A stretch of DNA of 64,000 bases from positions 45,702,001 to 45,766,000 of the forward strand of contig NC_083379.1 in the NCBI RefSeq assembly GCF_031755915.1, written 5' to 3'. Position 1 is the stretch's first letter; each line of letters starts with the position of its first letter. Positions 12,922 through 24,926 of the stretch are shown piece by piece. This stretch comes from Ziziphus jujuba. Taxonomy: Eukaryota; Streptophyta; Magnoliopsida; Rosales; Rhamnaceae. Below the pieces are notes generated by a model that was given only the letters and a program-made list of their open reading frames with translations, did not search any database and was not told where the DNA came from. The translations under genes and the position numbers were made by a program.

Positions 12922-13839
12922 TTTTTTTATAGGGTTTGTAGTTGAAGCTAATGAGAGGAAGTGATAGATAACAATAATGGGTGAAAATCTCAATGTACAA
13001 CTAGGCAGTATAGAGTGGGGCATGGGCTATAATATGGTATAGATAAAATTAACCTTCCTAATTGCTTTTTTCTTTTTTTCTTTTTTTTTCTTCTTCCTCG
13101 TCCATCCTAAAATAAAGTTTTGGATGTGTTTGGTGTTTCATTTCACTTGTAGAAGAAATTAGATGGTAATTATGAATCCAGTTAACGTTATGCTCTCTCC
13201 CTTTCTCATTTTAACACTAACACCCTTGGACATATTAGACTCTATTACCAAGAGGTTAAAAAAAGCAAAAAAAAACAAAAAGGTAAATTGAAAATCCTTG
13301 ATATCATATATACAATCCATATATTTATCCAAAAACGGACCACCTAACATCTTTTCAGAAAAGAAAAAAAGAAACCACCTAACATGGTATAAACCTAATA
13401 AAACCGCTGGTCAAAAATTTGCAGATGATTTTATTCATCTGCAACACAACACAGTTGCTGCCTTCTCACAGTGATATTGAGGAAGGTGAAGGAGATTCAA
13501 GAATGCTAATAACCGCTAAGGAAATGCTAGGGGATAGAATGATACAATATCAAGGGAACCATCAAACTATAATGGATAAGCAAATACCTGTCAAAACCTT
13601 TCAAGCAGAAAACCTATCATAAACGATAATTACATTTGTCCTCTCACCACCGATGGCCTGCAAACAGCAAGCTCAGTCATTCATAATGCCGCTAACTGAA
13701 CTTCCAGGCTGTAAATGCTGTCTTCAACCAAACTCGTATAGTTAGACACAGAAAGCACAAGACAGCTTACAGACAGTATGGTTTGCAAGTGACAACTCTC
13801 GGTCAAGTAACTATGTTTTATTACCAAAATCCATGCATG
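12922..13839. other. Convergent intergenic region and 3' UTRs
   Basis: This lies between the 3' ends of the hydrolase (+) and TSO1-like (-) genes and holds their 3' UTRs. No gene is visible. It contains a 23-nt A-rich insert flanked by 12-bp repeats (13339-13385). Confidence 0.6.
13339..13385. repeat. Micro-insertion (23 nt) with 12-bp direct repeats
   Basis: ACCACCTAACAT occurs at 13339-13350 and 13374-13385. The insert at 13351-13373 begins CTTTTCAG and is otherwise A/G-rich (AAAAGAAAAAAAGAA). It resembles the other repeat-flanked inserts in this window, though its 5' part differs. Confidence 0.5.
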
Positions 13840-16800
13840 TCAATCACTGGTCGCTTCAAAGTCTGTTCGATACTTATCTTTAGATTTACTGTATGGTGTA
13901 AGTGGTGGGAAAGTAGGCATGGACTGCAAAATAAATTTGCGACCACCTCTCAAGCTTGGTGGAGAGCCTGAGCTTAGTCCATGTGATTGGAATTGTGGCG
14001 ATGATTCATGTTTCTGGTGAGGTGACCTAACTTTGACTGCCTTACATGGGGTAGAATTTTCCTTGAGTATCTGAGGTGTATCATTATCAATTAAGCCATA
14101 GAATGCAGCGTTAGAACTGAGACAATGGGAGGCCTGGGTATCAGAGAACTGTGCCATAAGTCTGTCGGGTGAACAATTCCAATTAATGGAGCTAGGCGCT
14201 GATGACTGAAACCGAATTCCAGGGCGCAATTGGACTCCTGAAACTTTCGAGTAGTCCCTAAAGTTGGAAGAGGACGACTCCCATACACCAGAGGAAGTAT
14301 GTGACAATGGGGTGATATTGGTAATGTCAGCAAGTGGTTCCCATGTTTGTGCAACCTGATTGGCATTCCTCGTCTCAGCTTTGATGTAATCTACTCCACT
14401 CTTCAATGCATCGATATTCTCATTTGAGAAGGTGTCCCATTTTTCTGCTCTCTTGTAAATTGTTTCTGTAATTGAAAGCATTGAGGAAAAGAATTAGGTA
14501 AAAATGTAATGGGTTATGGTACAATTCATTAAATGGAGGCCAGATACAATCACTCTTTCGCAGTCAGAGCACATGTGGGTATAAAATCTAATATCTGCAT
14601 TTGCATCAACATCTGACAAAATGGTTTTGGAGTTTAACAATATACATTTTTTTTTTCCCCAAACAAAGGAAAGACTGACTTTAATGACAATTTCCCACTG
14701 CCAACAGACAAATTCTTCTATAATATACTTGAGAAATTGAACAAGCTTAAAGAACAGTGCCATATAATCTAACCTGACTTTTTGCCAAAAGAATTTTGGC
14801 AACATTCACATCGGCATCCATCAGAACAACCAACTTGAGCCTTTAAAATAAACAAAAATCTTCAATCAGAATAGATCAATCCCAAATGCATACTATTAAG
14901 AGCAATTGCTTTCCCATTTTTATTTAGAAAAAGAAAACACCGTTACCACAAAAATAAATATTGAAAGACCCCATATAACATCATTTCATATGATAATCTT
15001 GATGTGCATAGAGGGTAGAGAACTAAACCTGGTAGCATTCGCAATATTTTTTTAGACACTTTGACTTCTTGCAGTTGCAACCTCTTTTATGCCTGGCTGA
15101 GGAGGGTGTCCAGTTACCTTCCTCCTGTCGAGTGTTCTTAAGCTCAGAATAGCATATTTCAGCAATACATAAAGAGGAGATATAGCGTTGAGAGGGGTTA
15201 CCGTAACATTGGCTGGAGAGTCAGTGGCATGCTTGACAACCCTTGGAGCAAAAGCAAGTGGATTGCGAGATTCAATTTGCTGTCGTGTATCCATAACTGT
15301 GTCCTCAAATTCAGGCTTATTATAGCAATTCTCACATGCACAGGAATCCACACAATATACTCCAGCTGCAAAGCACTCACAGTAACTGCCAATGATGATG
15401 AACATATTTTAGACAAACTGCAAAAATAAACATTAACTTGAATGTGTATTTTTTTCACATAAATGTTACTTTTGCAAACATCTGTAGTATCATATAAGCT
15501 GATTTAAAATGCCTTTTGTCCATACAGGGGTCTCAGGACGAATAAGTTGATGTTGAGACAGTTCATATCATCTCCAATCTTGCCATCCAATAGGGTGGCT
15601 TTATGCAGGTTTTTATTTCGCGTTCTAAAAGAAATGGTTATCCATAATGCAATACCAAACTGAACAATCTGATAACCTACATGCTACAAGCAAAAAAGTA
15701 AAGCACACTAGCCTGAAAAACCATACATCCCTCATTAACTTACAGTTTCAAGCATTTGGATCTCTTACAATTGCAACGTTTGCAGCCCTCAGTCATGTAT
15801 GCAGATCTCTTTCTGGATACAATTTAAACAGAAAAAATGTGTAAGCAATCTGAAAAGAACAAAGTATCTAATCTATAAAAAAGCATGTACATATAATACT
15901 TGCCTTCTCCGTTTTGGGCTTAGTTGCTTTGACTCCTCAACCATTTCTGTGTCCTGTGAAGCATATATGCTTCCATCACATGGCGCTGCATGCTGTTCAA
16001 TAAGTGCCAAATGCATAGGATTACCAAGAGGATTCACATGGTCACTGGTATGGGAAGGGACATTGTTGTCTTCCATGACAGATTGACTTCCAGGCTGGTC
16101 ATTGTTCATGTGTGAATGGACATCCCCAACCCCATTTGAAAATGAACTATGTAAGTCCTTCCCTAAAGCATTTGCCATGTCAGGCATTAGCCTCTCTTGA
16201 GAATTTGGATGCCCATGTAGCTTCTCGCTTGCAAACATATCAGATAGGCGAATGTTATTCATATGAAAGCCAGTACCATAAGGTATGGTACTTGACATGA
16301 TAGCGTTTCCACAGTTTTGAGAAGAATTAAGCATTTCAAAGGGGCAGGAAGGAAACTGTGGAGGCATGGACTGGACATGGTTGACTGACTGCTGACCGTT
16401 GGAGGCTTCCATTTCATATTGAAACGGAACCAAATTCTTCAAGTTTGATAGGCTATCAGGTGACCTCACATTTTTAGTATCATCAGTCAAACCACAAAGA
16501 CTGTTGCTGTTAGTCGAAGTAGTTCCATTATAGGCCATTGCAGCTTCAAATTGGAGATGTCTGCAGATACCATGATGATGCTGACTAGCCTCCTACATTT
16601 GAATATAAATATTACTATACAAAAGTAGAGCGCTAAGTTTGTAATATTTACTAACTCAGGTGTCTTAAAGCACATGCTATTTGAAAAAGAAACATTTTAT
16701 TTGTTAACGATAAAATCTAGTCATACTAATCCAAAAAGCAGTCAACAGGTTCCAGGGCCAAAACTGCGGTATGCCGAGGAAGGATTCACCATTTTAGATG

Positions 16801-19224
16801 GAGAGAAGGGGAAGGAAAAAAAAAGGGTTTTGCTATCGCAGCAAGAAAAGATTCATTTTAGAACATTGATGCAAGGCTAAGTTATCTATTCTTAAGAATT
16901 TGAGGATGAAGAAATCAAAGTAAAATGAAATCAAAATGAAAAGTGTCCTTCTAAATAAGTTGTACTCATAACCTTTTTGGGTTATAGCATACTGATCTTC
17001 AACAATGTGGCAACATCAGTCACTAATAGGACATACATAATTTTTTTGAAAAAGAACGTATAAAAAACTATTTAGCAAAGAAAGTATTTTTTGCACCTTA
17101 ATCGTAGAGAAGTAATAAGTATATGGCACAAATAGTAGACTGAAGGCAGATACACAAAGAAGACATTCAAGATGAGAAGAAATAAAGTTAAATCTCATCA
17201 CATGCCCATTTCTTTATAGCTAGTTATTTTGCTTATCCTTTCAAAAAACTAAGCAATACCATCAAATTTGACTTCTTTTTTCTTTGACAATTGTGATCTT
17301 AACGTAAATCTCCTTTTTGTCATAATCTATGAATTTTACAAAATTCTTAGCAATATCGTTAAATTCGACTTCTTTTTTCTTTGACGTTTGTGATGTTAAT
17401 GCAAATCTCCTTTTAGTCGTAATCTATAAACTTTTACAAACGTGAACCAAGAAAGCAAAGAACTGAGGCAAGGAATACATTTATGTCTAGATTTACCTGA
17501 GCTCCATGCCCTCCACAATTTTGTTCTCCAGAGACAAGATCTACATTTATATCAGACTCATCCTTATCAAATGTAAAGTCCGAGATGTCTTCTTTGACCT
17601 TCCCGTTGTCTCTCTGATCAACTGTAGATTCAACCAGTTTAAGTGAACTTGAAGGTTGATTCTCTGCAGCCTGATCGGACAACATAAGAGCTCGAACCTC
17701 TGCAGTGCGATCAAGAGCCTCAACTTCCGTAATGGTTTCATTTGGGGAAGTAAATCCACTAGTTAACAACTGAGGCACTTCATTATCTGGTCGCAATCCT
17801 AAATCAGCAGAATTCTTAGAGTCCTCCACACCTACAGGTTCAGTAATGTATCCATCAATACCGCCTAAACGAGTGCATGACCGAAATTCCTTTTCAAAGC
17901 TAGGAATATGCACTACATTTGATAGGGTGCCACCTTGTTTATAAATATTACCTGCTTCAACCATCTCATCCCTGTTCACATTCATAAATAATATTTTAAT
18001 CGTTTATAAGAAACAAAATAGTATGGATACTTGAATTACAATAAATCAAACTAAAATAAAAGTTATACATCGATGTGTTGTTGTTATAGGAAAGCAGTGA
18101 TGGAATACAGAAGAAAGAAATCTCATACCTGCCGGGAAAACTGTCCTCTCGTTGCATATCAATACGTGGAGATGTAAACACAGGTGGTGGGGTTGACAAA
18201 TTAATCTCTAAAAACCTCTGTGCATATCGTGTTGCCTTAGCTGACTTTATAGGGGAAAGATTGCTTGCATAATTGAAGAATGGAGATTCCTTCAATTAAA
18301 ATAAACACAGGTAATGACTAATCATACAAAAAATAAATATCATAAGTCTATAAAAGCCAAGTAGAATTCATGATCATTCAACACCAGAATTGGCAAAAAC
18401 AAGAAAATCAAAAGAAGTAAAAACTGAAGGTTGTTTTTATTTTAAGGAATGATAAGACCAACCAAATCGTTGTATACATATCATTTATGAACCAAGAGCA
18501 TGATACTAATGTAAATTAGCATGATACCATAAATGAAGGAGAAAGAAGGGTATAATCTTCAATCTGAAAAAAAAAAAGAAAAAAAGAAAAAAAATACCTA
18601 AGAAATAAAGGAAAGAAAAATTTTAAATGAAAGAGAAAGAAGGGTATTATCTTCAATCTTGTCACCAAACAATGAAATAATGATAAACTTCTGGAAACTA
18701 ATCCTTTTACACCATTTTTGCGACAAATCAAACAAACCCAGAAGAAAAAAATTGTTGTAAAAGCAAAAACCATCCTCAAAATTTCTCCTTCAATCCAGTT
18801 CAATCCACACAATTAATAACTAAAACAAATTGCTCAAATTCATTGAGACCTTGATATCATGTACCAGAAATGGATTTCTCCAAAAACAAACCTTAATAGG
18901 AACTTTGGAGCAATGATTCTCCTAAACAAAATTTAAAAAAAATAAAAAATGATACTTTTTCTGAAATTCTGTTGGTCTTTTATCTATATTCTTACGAACC
19001 AAGCAGTAACCCAACTGCTACTAGCATATTCCTTATTAGAATAAAACATATACTGATCATAAACCACATTGAACGAAAACAAAAAAGACTATAACTTTAA
19101 GAAAAAAAATTGGAATAACCCAAAAATCAGAATAGGAACCAGCACTGACTTGCACAGCCGGAGACGAGAAACTAGGCGATGATAATGTGGTAGGAATCCG
19201 ATTGGGTTCAGGAGAATGATCCAT
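13840..19224 (-). CDS. TSO1: TSO1-like CXC (CRC/tesmin) domain protein
   Basis: Nuclear DNA-binding regulator of the CPP/TCX family, which binds cell-cycle promoter (CHR-like) elements and controls division and floral development in Arabidopsis. Nine exons, in transcript order: 19224-19150, 18289-18129, 17971-17497, 16592-15904, 15812-15744, 15385-15202, 15124-15029, 14840-14774, 14465-13840; 813 residues. The N-terminus has [15 protein letters not shown], typical of the plant group. CXC domain 1 starts near residue 477 ([18 protein letters not shown]), the conserved linker RNPLAF is at 530-535, and CXC domain 2 starts near 567 ([16 protein letters not shown]). Intron 4 needs a GC donor (AG|GCAAGT) to keep frame; the nearby GT gives a stop. 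The family's usual length is about 600-850. TSO1 and TCX2 cannot be separated by eye, so the symbol is approximate. Confidence 0.92.
15813..15903 (-). other. TSO1: GC-AG intron 4 of the TSO1-like gene
   Basis: On the minus strand exon 4 ends ACGGAGAAG and the intron begins GCAAGTATT, the standard GC-donor context. The intron is 91 nt and ends TATCCAG. Joining gives [19 protein letters not shown], in frame with the first CXC domain. The only nearby GT (five bases on) shifts the frame into an early stop. Confidence 0.85.
17252..17440. repeat. Diverged tandem repeat (about 97-nt unit) in TSO1-like intron
   Basis: AGCAATACC...GACTTCTTTTTTCTTTGAC at 17252 recurs at 17349 with the same downstream order (TGTGAT, TTAA, AAATCTCCTTTT, AATCTAT). 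The copies differ at many positions, so the duplication is old. It lies in intron 3 (minus-strand transcript). Confidence 0.75.
18530..18660. repeat. Short direct repeat in TSO1-like intron 2-1 region
   Basis: GAGAAAGAAGGGTATAATC near 18538 recurs as GAGAAAGAAGGGTATTATC near 18632, each followed by TTCAATCT. An A/G-rich tract separates them. They lie in the long first intron of the minus-strand gene. Confidence 0.65.
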
Positions 19225-19734
19225 AAGAAAACTAAATTCCTTGGATTATTTTATTTTCTATCCACATCCCATTTCAAAATGTTGGTAGAAATAATCTCTA
19301 ACCCAAAAAAAAAATTAAAATTAAAATTAAAATAAAAATTAAAAAAAGTTCTCTTTGATTTTCTCGTCGCCGTGGCATTTCCACTCGTCGTATCGCTTTT
19401 GAACTCTTAACCCGAGCGGGAACGTGCCGTACTCCGCTCCAGCCCCTTTTTTTTCGTCCACGTGTTTTTTTTGTGGAAAAAAAAAATTTGTTTTTTATTG
19501 GGCCATTCATGGTTTGGATACTGGCCCAATAGGTCAACTGGGTTGGTTGGACATGGCTGGGTTTAATAAAACCCCTGATAAACCCTAGCTTTAACACATA
19601 ATGACCAGAGGGTTATTCTCCTCCTGCTTGGTTGCTGAAAAAATTTTCTCCCCTTGAATCCTCTGGTTTTTTCCTGCGTTTTCTGGGTAAACCAGATAGT
19701 GGTTAGTTTCCCAAAAAATAAAAATAAAAAAAAT
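19225..19734. promoter_or_regulatory. Divergent promoter of TSO1-like and PWP2
   Basis: The two start codons are 510 bp apart on opposite strands. On the PWP2 side lie TGGGCC (19499-19504), GGCCCAAT (19523-19530) and a telo-box AAACCCTA (19580-19587). Telo-box plus site II is the known signature of plant ribosome-biogenesis and translation genes, which fits PWP2. A run of AATTAAA repeats and A tracts fills 19301-19345, probably in the TSO1-like 5' leader. Confidence 0.65.
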
Positions 19735-22700
19735 ATGAACTTTAGGTTTCAGAACCTTGTTGGAGCTCCGTACAGAGGAGGCAATGCCCTAGTTATCAAC
19801 AACACTGAGTTAATATCACCGGTCGGTAATCGAGTTTCCGTCATTGACCTGATCAAATCCCAAACCTCGACTCTACCGGTACAGTCGTCTTCCAACATCT
19901 GTAGAATCGCCGCCTCGCCCGACGGAGTTTTCCTCCTTACAGTGGACGAGAATAACCGCTGCTTATTCATCAACCTGCGCCGCCGAGTTGTGCTTCATCG
20001 TATTTCCTTTAAGAAATCCGTCAATGCCGTTAAATTCAGCCCTGACGGAGCATATATAGCGGTGGCCACTGGTAAGTTCGTCCAAATTTGGCGCTCTCCT
20101 GGTTTCAGAAAAGAGTATTTTCCGTTTGAATTGGTTAGGACTTTCGTGGACTGTGATGATAAGGTTACATCATTGGATTGGAGCCCAGACTCGAATTATT
20201 TGCTTGCCGGTTCAAAAGATTTGACAGCAAGATTGTTTTTTGTGAAGAAATTGAAAACTAGGACTAAACCCTTCTCGCTTTTGGGTCACAGAGATACAGT
20301 TGTAGGTGCGCATTTTGGTGTTGATAAGAAAACAAATAGGGTTTGCAAAGTTTATTCAATTACACGGGATTGTTTTGTTTTCAGTTGGGTTTTTAAGGGT
20401 GATGAAGATGAGTCTGATAAAATGGAAGAAGAAGAGGATGCATCGGAACCACCCTCTCCAGCAACCCCAGATAGGGATGTTGAAGGGAATTTAGAAGTTG
20501 ATGATGGTAGAAATGTGAAAAAGAGAAAGGAATCTGATGGCAAAGATATTGACCTGGATGAAGAGGGTGGTGGGTATTTGCAAAGAGGCAAATGGGTGTT
20601 GTTGAGGAAGGACAATTTCATGCAGGCTCCTGCAAAGTTGACTGCCTGTGATTATCATCGGGAGCTTGATATGGTGGTTGTGTGTTTCTCAAATGGTGTA
20701 TTTCGGCTGTATCAGATGCCTGATTTTGTGTGTATTCACTTGTTGTCAATTTCAAGAGAGAAGATCACAACGGCAGTTTTCAATGATCTTGGAAATTGGT
20801 TGATATTTGGTTGTGCAAAGTTAGGGCAACTGCTTGTTTGGGAGTGGCGGTCAGAGAGTTATATTTTGAAGCAGCAGGGACATTACTTTGATGTAAACTG
20901 TCTTGCTTATTCACCAGATTCACAACTCCTGGCAACTGGAGCGGATGATAACAAAGTCAAGGTAAATGAGTATCAACAAGAACAAGCTTCTTAATATGAA
21001 ACTGTGTTTTTGTTGTCGATATTCAACTTTTACCTGGAATGCAATAGCTTTATATTTTGGGATCATAACTCTTTCAGACTTATAGCTCAAGTCTTGTTGT
21101 GTTATTTCTATGACCATGTTTGCTTAAGTGCGTAGTTATTCTTTTATCAATTTTAACCTTTTAAGTGCACTGTACTAGGTGATGTGTGTTTCAAATTACT
21201 TCTTTCTTTCATTTCTTTTTTACTCTTATCTTCATAATTGCAGCCTACACGTCAGTTTGCAATAACTACATTACTGCAAACTAGTTCCTGCTTCCCATTG
21301 TAATTAATTTCTTTGCAACGGTTTTTTGCGCCTACTGCTGTATATGGTATTTGTATTGTCTTGTGAATTTTTATTTATGCTACCTCCGGAGGAATAACTT
21401 TGAACCCTTGTATGTGACCATAAGGAATAATTTTGATTCGTGATAGTTGTGCCTTTGCTATTATATTTAACTCATTAGCCTAGAAGTTTACAACTGGAAA
21501 CTCTGTCAACCTTTCTTTGACTCATACCCAGAAGTTTTAACACTTGCTACACAGGTGTGGACTGTTTCCTCAGGCTTTTGCTTTGTAACATTCTCAGAGC
21601 ATACTAATGCAGTTACTGCTCTCCATTTTATGGCCAACAACCATTGTCTCTTAAGTGCATCTCTGGATGGGACTGTTCGTGCATGGGATCTCTTCCGTTA
21701 TAGAAATTTCCGGACGTTTACCACCCCCACTTCTAGACAATTTGTTTCTCTAGCAGCAGATCAAAGTGGTGAAGTGATTTGTGCTGGAACTCTAGATTCA
21801 TTTGAGGTATTACAGCTAAATACTGTCAGATTTGAACACTTTTTAGCCATCATAATTATGTGCCGTAATAATTCTTTGATTTTAATTGTGTAACAGATTT
21901 TTGTTTGGTCAATGAAGACGGCTCATTTGTTGGATAAACTTAGTGGTCATGAAGGTCCTGTTCATGGTTTGATGTTTTCTCCTACAAATGTAAGTTTTCT
22001 TTTTTTTTTTTTTTTTTTTTTTTGGGGGGGGGGGGGGGGGGGTGGGGTGGGGTGGGGGTTACTACCAATGCTTGAGTTTATTTTTATACTGAGTTTAAAA
22101 GCTTTTCCTTATGAGAATGTGGTGTTCTCCATACCTGCCCCTTAAGTTGGCAATGCTACATGCGATACTTGAAAATTATGTTGAATAATGCTATAAGGAG
22201 TTTAATAAGATGTTCTCTTTCCAATTAGGGAGTCTTAGCTTCATCTTCATGGGACAAAACAATCCGGCTGTGGGATGTTTTTGAAGGAAAAGGTGCTGTT
22301 GAAACATTTCCTCACACACATGATGTTCTCACAGTGGCTTACCGTCCAGATGGAAGGCAGTTGGCTTGCAGCACACTAGATGGTCAAATTCATTTTTGGG
22401 ACCCAATTGATGGATCATTAATGTACACGATTGAGGGGCGAAGGGATATTGCTGGAGGGCGCCTTATGACAGATCGTAGATCAGCTGCGAACTCAAGTTC
22501 AGGGAAGTGCTTCACATCCTTATGCTATTCGGCTGATGGGACTTACATACTGGCTGGGGGAAGTAGCAAATACATCTGCATGTATGACATTGCTGACCAG
22601 GTTAGTCAATTTTTAGTTTATGTACAGAGATACACTCTCTATGAACTCTATGCTTTTGTTTGAACATTCTTTGTTGCATTTTCATGATAACTTCCTTTGG

Positions 22701-24368
22701 AACATCAGAATCATATTGTTGCTTCATTGACCCAGAATTATTGGGTCATCCTTCATTCTAATATGAGGTACAGGTATAGTTCAAAATAGATGGAGAAGTG
22801 GACTCCCAGCATTTACGGACTTAAGTGAATTCTGCATACTATTTTACTTAATGAAAACCTTGTTTTTTCCTTACATTTGTAAAAAGAGTTTATTAAAGTG
22901 AAATTTCGTTCACATACCTTTCTTGCATCCTTTCAAATATTTTGAAGGAACTGCATGCCACTTGAATATTAATAATAATTGTAATTTATAACAACTTCTC
23001 CCCTATATACCACTTTTAACTCGGAAATTCTCTGTTTTTGCCCAGTTCTGCTGGTCACTGTCTGGAACTTGAACTTTTTGGATAACTTTACTTTAGTTAA
23101 TCTGTTATTGTTTGCATCTCTTGCTTGTCTTCTTTACTAGGTTTAATAGTCGTTTAATTCATGCCTTTTGAACAAGTATACTGTTTTTCATTGCATCCAA
23201 AATATTCAGGTGTATATGAACGGTTCTATTTATCTAGTGGATCTATTTGCACAGGTGTTGCTTAGGCGATTTCAAATAACTCTCAATCTTTCTTTGGATG
23301 GAGTTCTTGACTTCTTAAACTCAAAGAAAATGACAGAAGCTGGTCCACTAGATTTAATTGATGATGATGATAGTGATATCGAAGAAGGTATCGACAAACA
23401 AACCCAAGGAAAATTAGGTTTTGATTTACCAGGATCCATGCCTAACCGTGGAAGGCCCATTGCTCGAACGAAATGCTTGAGAATTGCACCCACTGGCAGG
23501 AGTTTTGCAGCAGCAACAACAGAAGGGGTTCTGGTTTTCTCCATTGATGATAGCTTCATATTTGACCCAACTGATCTTGACATAGATGTCACACCTGAGG
23601 TATTATGGTGAAACTATAAATATTACAATTTGTTTTTACAACCCATTACTCATGGGAGAATAAGCTCGGAAAAGAAAAAGAGTCCTCAAATTTTTTTGAA
23701 TTGCAACCTAGCGGAGTGAAATGTCAGTGAGGCAGCAGTTTTGCACCACGCTAATTTTGACTAATATCCCACTACCCATTTTAATTTATTTACATGCTTT
23801 TATTGATTTACAGGCAGTAGATGCGGCACTGGATGAAGATCAACCAAACAGAGCTTTGCTCCTTAGCCTTCGCTTGAATGAGGACAATCTAATCAAAAAA
23901 TGCATTTTTGCTGTCAGTCCGGTCGATATTGCTCCTGTTGCCTCGTCCATTCCTAAGAGATATCTGCAGAGGTTTATAGAGGCACTTGCAGATCTTCTAG
24001 AAAGTTGCCAACATATAGAATTCATACTTAGATGGTGTCAGGTATTGTCTTCTCTTTTGGTTATTTTGCAGATTTGCCACAGGTACTGACCAGGTGGCAT
24101 TGTGATGTATCCTGATTCCATTTGTTTGTGAATTTTTTATTTTTTATTTTTTTTTCCCTCTCTTCGCTAAACTCTATATGGTTGATTTATATGGCAGGAA
24201 CTTTGTAAAGCTCATGGTAATTCTATTCAGCAAAATTCCAGAAACCTGCTTCCTGCTTTAAAATCCTTGCAAAAGGCAATAACAAGAATGCATCAGGATT
24301 TGGCAGATACATGTTCATCCAATGAATACATACTAAGATATTTATGCTCGATAAACTCCAAGAAATGA
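19735..24368 (+). CDS. PWP2: Periodic tryptophan protein 2 (SSU processome UTP-B subunit)
   Basis: Nucleolar WD40 protein of the UTP-B complex, needed for early 18S rRNA processing. Seven exons: 19735-20961, 21555-21806, 21897-21989, 22229-22600, 23255-23599, 23814-24041, 24198-24368; 895 residues, normal for the family. Exon 1 (409 codons) starts MNFRFQNLVGAPYRGGNA and carries the first WD repeats, an acidic/Lys-rich loop (near residues 225-285), then more repeats; WD dipeptides such as VRAWDLF and IRLWDVF follow. The C-terminal Utp12-type helical region includes VLLRRFQI, DGVLDFLNSK and RALLLSLRLNEDNLI. The upstream frame starts only from a non-ATG codon, so 19735 is the start. Intron 3 holds a poly-T/poly-G tract. 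Promoter telo-box and site II elements fit its job. Confidence 0.95.
22003..22058 (+). repeat. Poly-T/poly-G tract with G-quadruplex potential in PWP2 intron 3
   Basis: A long T run is followed by 19 G (22024-22042), then GGGG, GGGG and GGGGG blocks separated by single T. On the transcribed (sense) strand this satisfies the four-G-run rule for a quadruplex with one-base loops. Confidence 0.8.
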
Positions 24369-24926
24369 ATCATATGAACGAAACTCATAAGAGGGCCGGG
24401 CCTATACAATTTTTGATTTTGTAGACGTTATATTTACCAACAATTCTGTTGTGAATTTTGCGAGATGTGGAAATTGTAAAAGCTGCCAGAAAAAACTGAT
24501 AAATGTTCTTCCATTTTTTCGGAATATAAATGAAAATTTTGTTGTAATGCCAGAATGCTCCTTTACCATTAGAATTGCACAAATAATTTTAAGGCGTTTG
24601 CTTTTAATTTCCTAGCAAACATTTGTGTCTTGGCAACTAATGGGTTCTCCTTTAATCCAATCACAGCCATTTCCAATGCCAAAAAAATAAAAATAAATAA
24701 AGGAGCTAGCAGTATATAGATTTGAAATGCCTTAAGCTATGGATAGTCATTACATGGTAAATAAAAAGGAGAACAAGCTAAATTTATCTATCTCTAAATT
24801 TTTTGACGAAACCCTTCATCAAACCAAATCTGTCAAAAACTTGCATAAGGAATTTGCATCTCAAATATATGTGATGTTAAACGTGCTGCAGTTCAAGGGT
24901 TCAACTACAGGCTCTTCAAATTCAAC
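24369..24926. other. Convergent intergenic region
   Basis: It holds the 3' UTRs of PWP2 (+) and GRXS15 (-), which end toward each other. No gene is visible; short open frames are low-complexity. Confidence 0.6.

Noticed and set aside
19654..19734. N-terminal extension of PWP2
   Set aside because: It begins at TTG, not ATG, and does not resemble the conserved PWP2 N-terminus MNFRFQNL.
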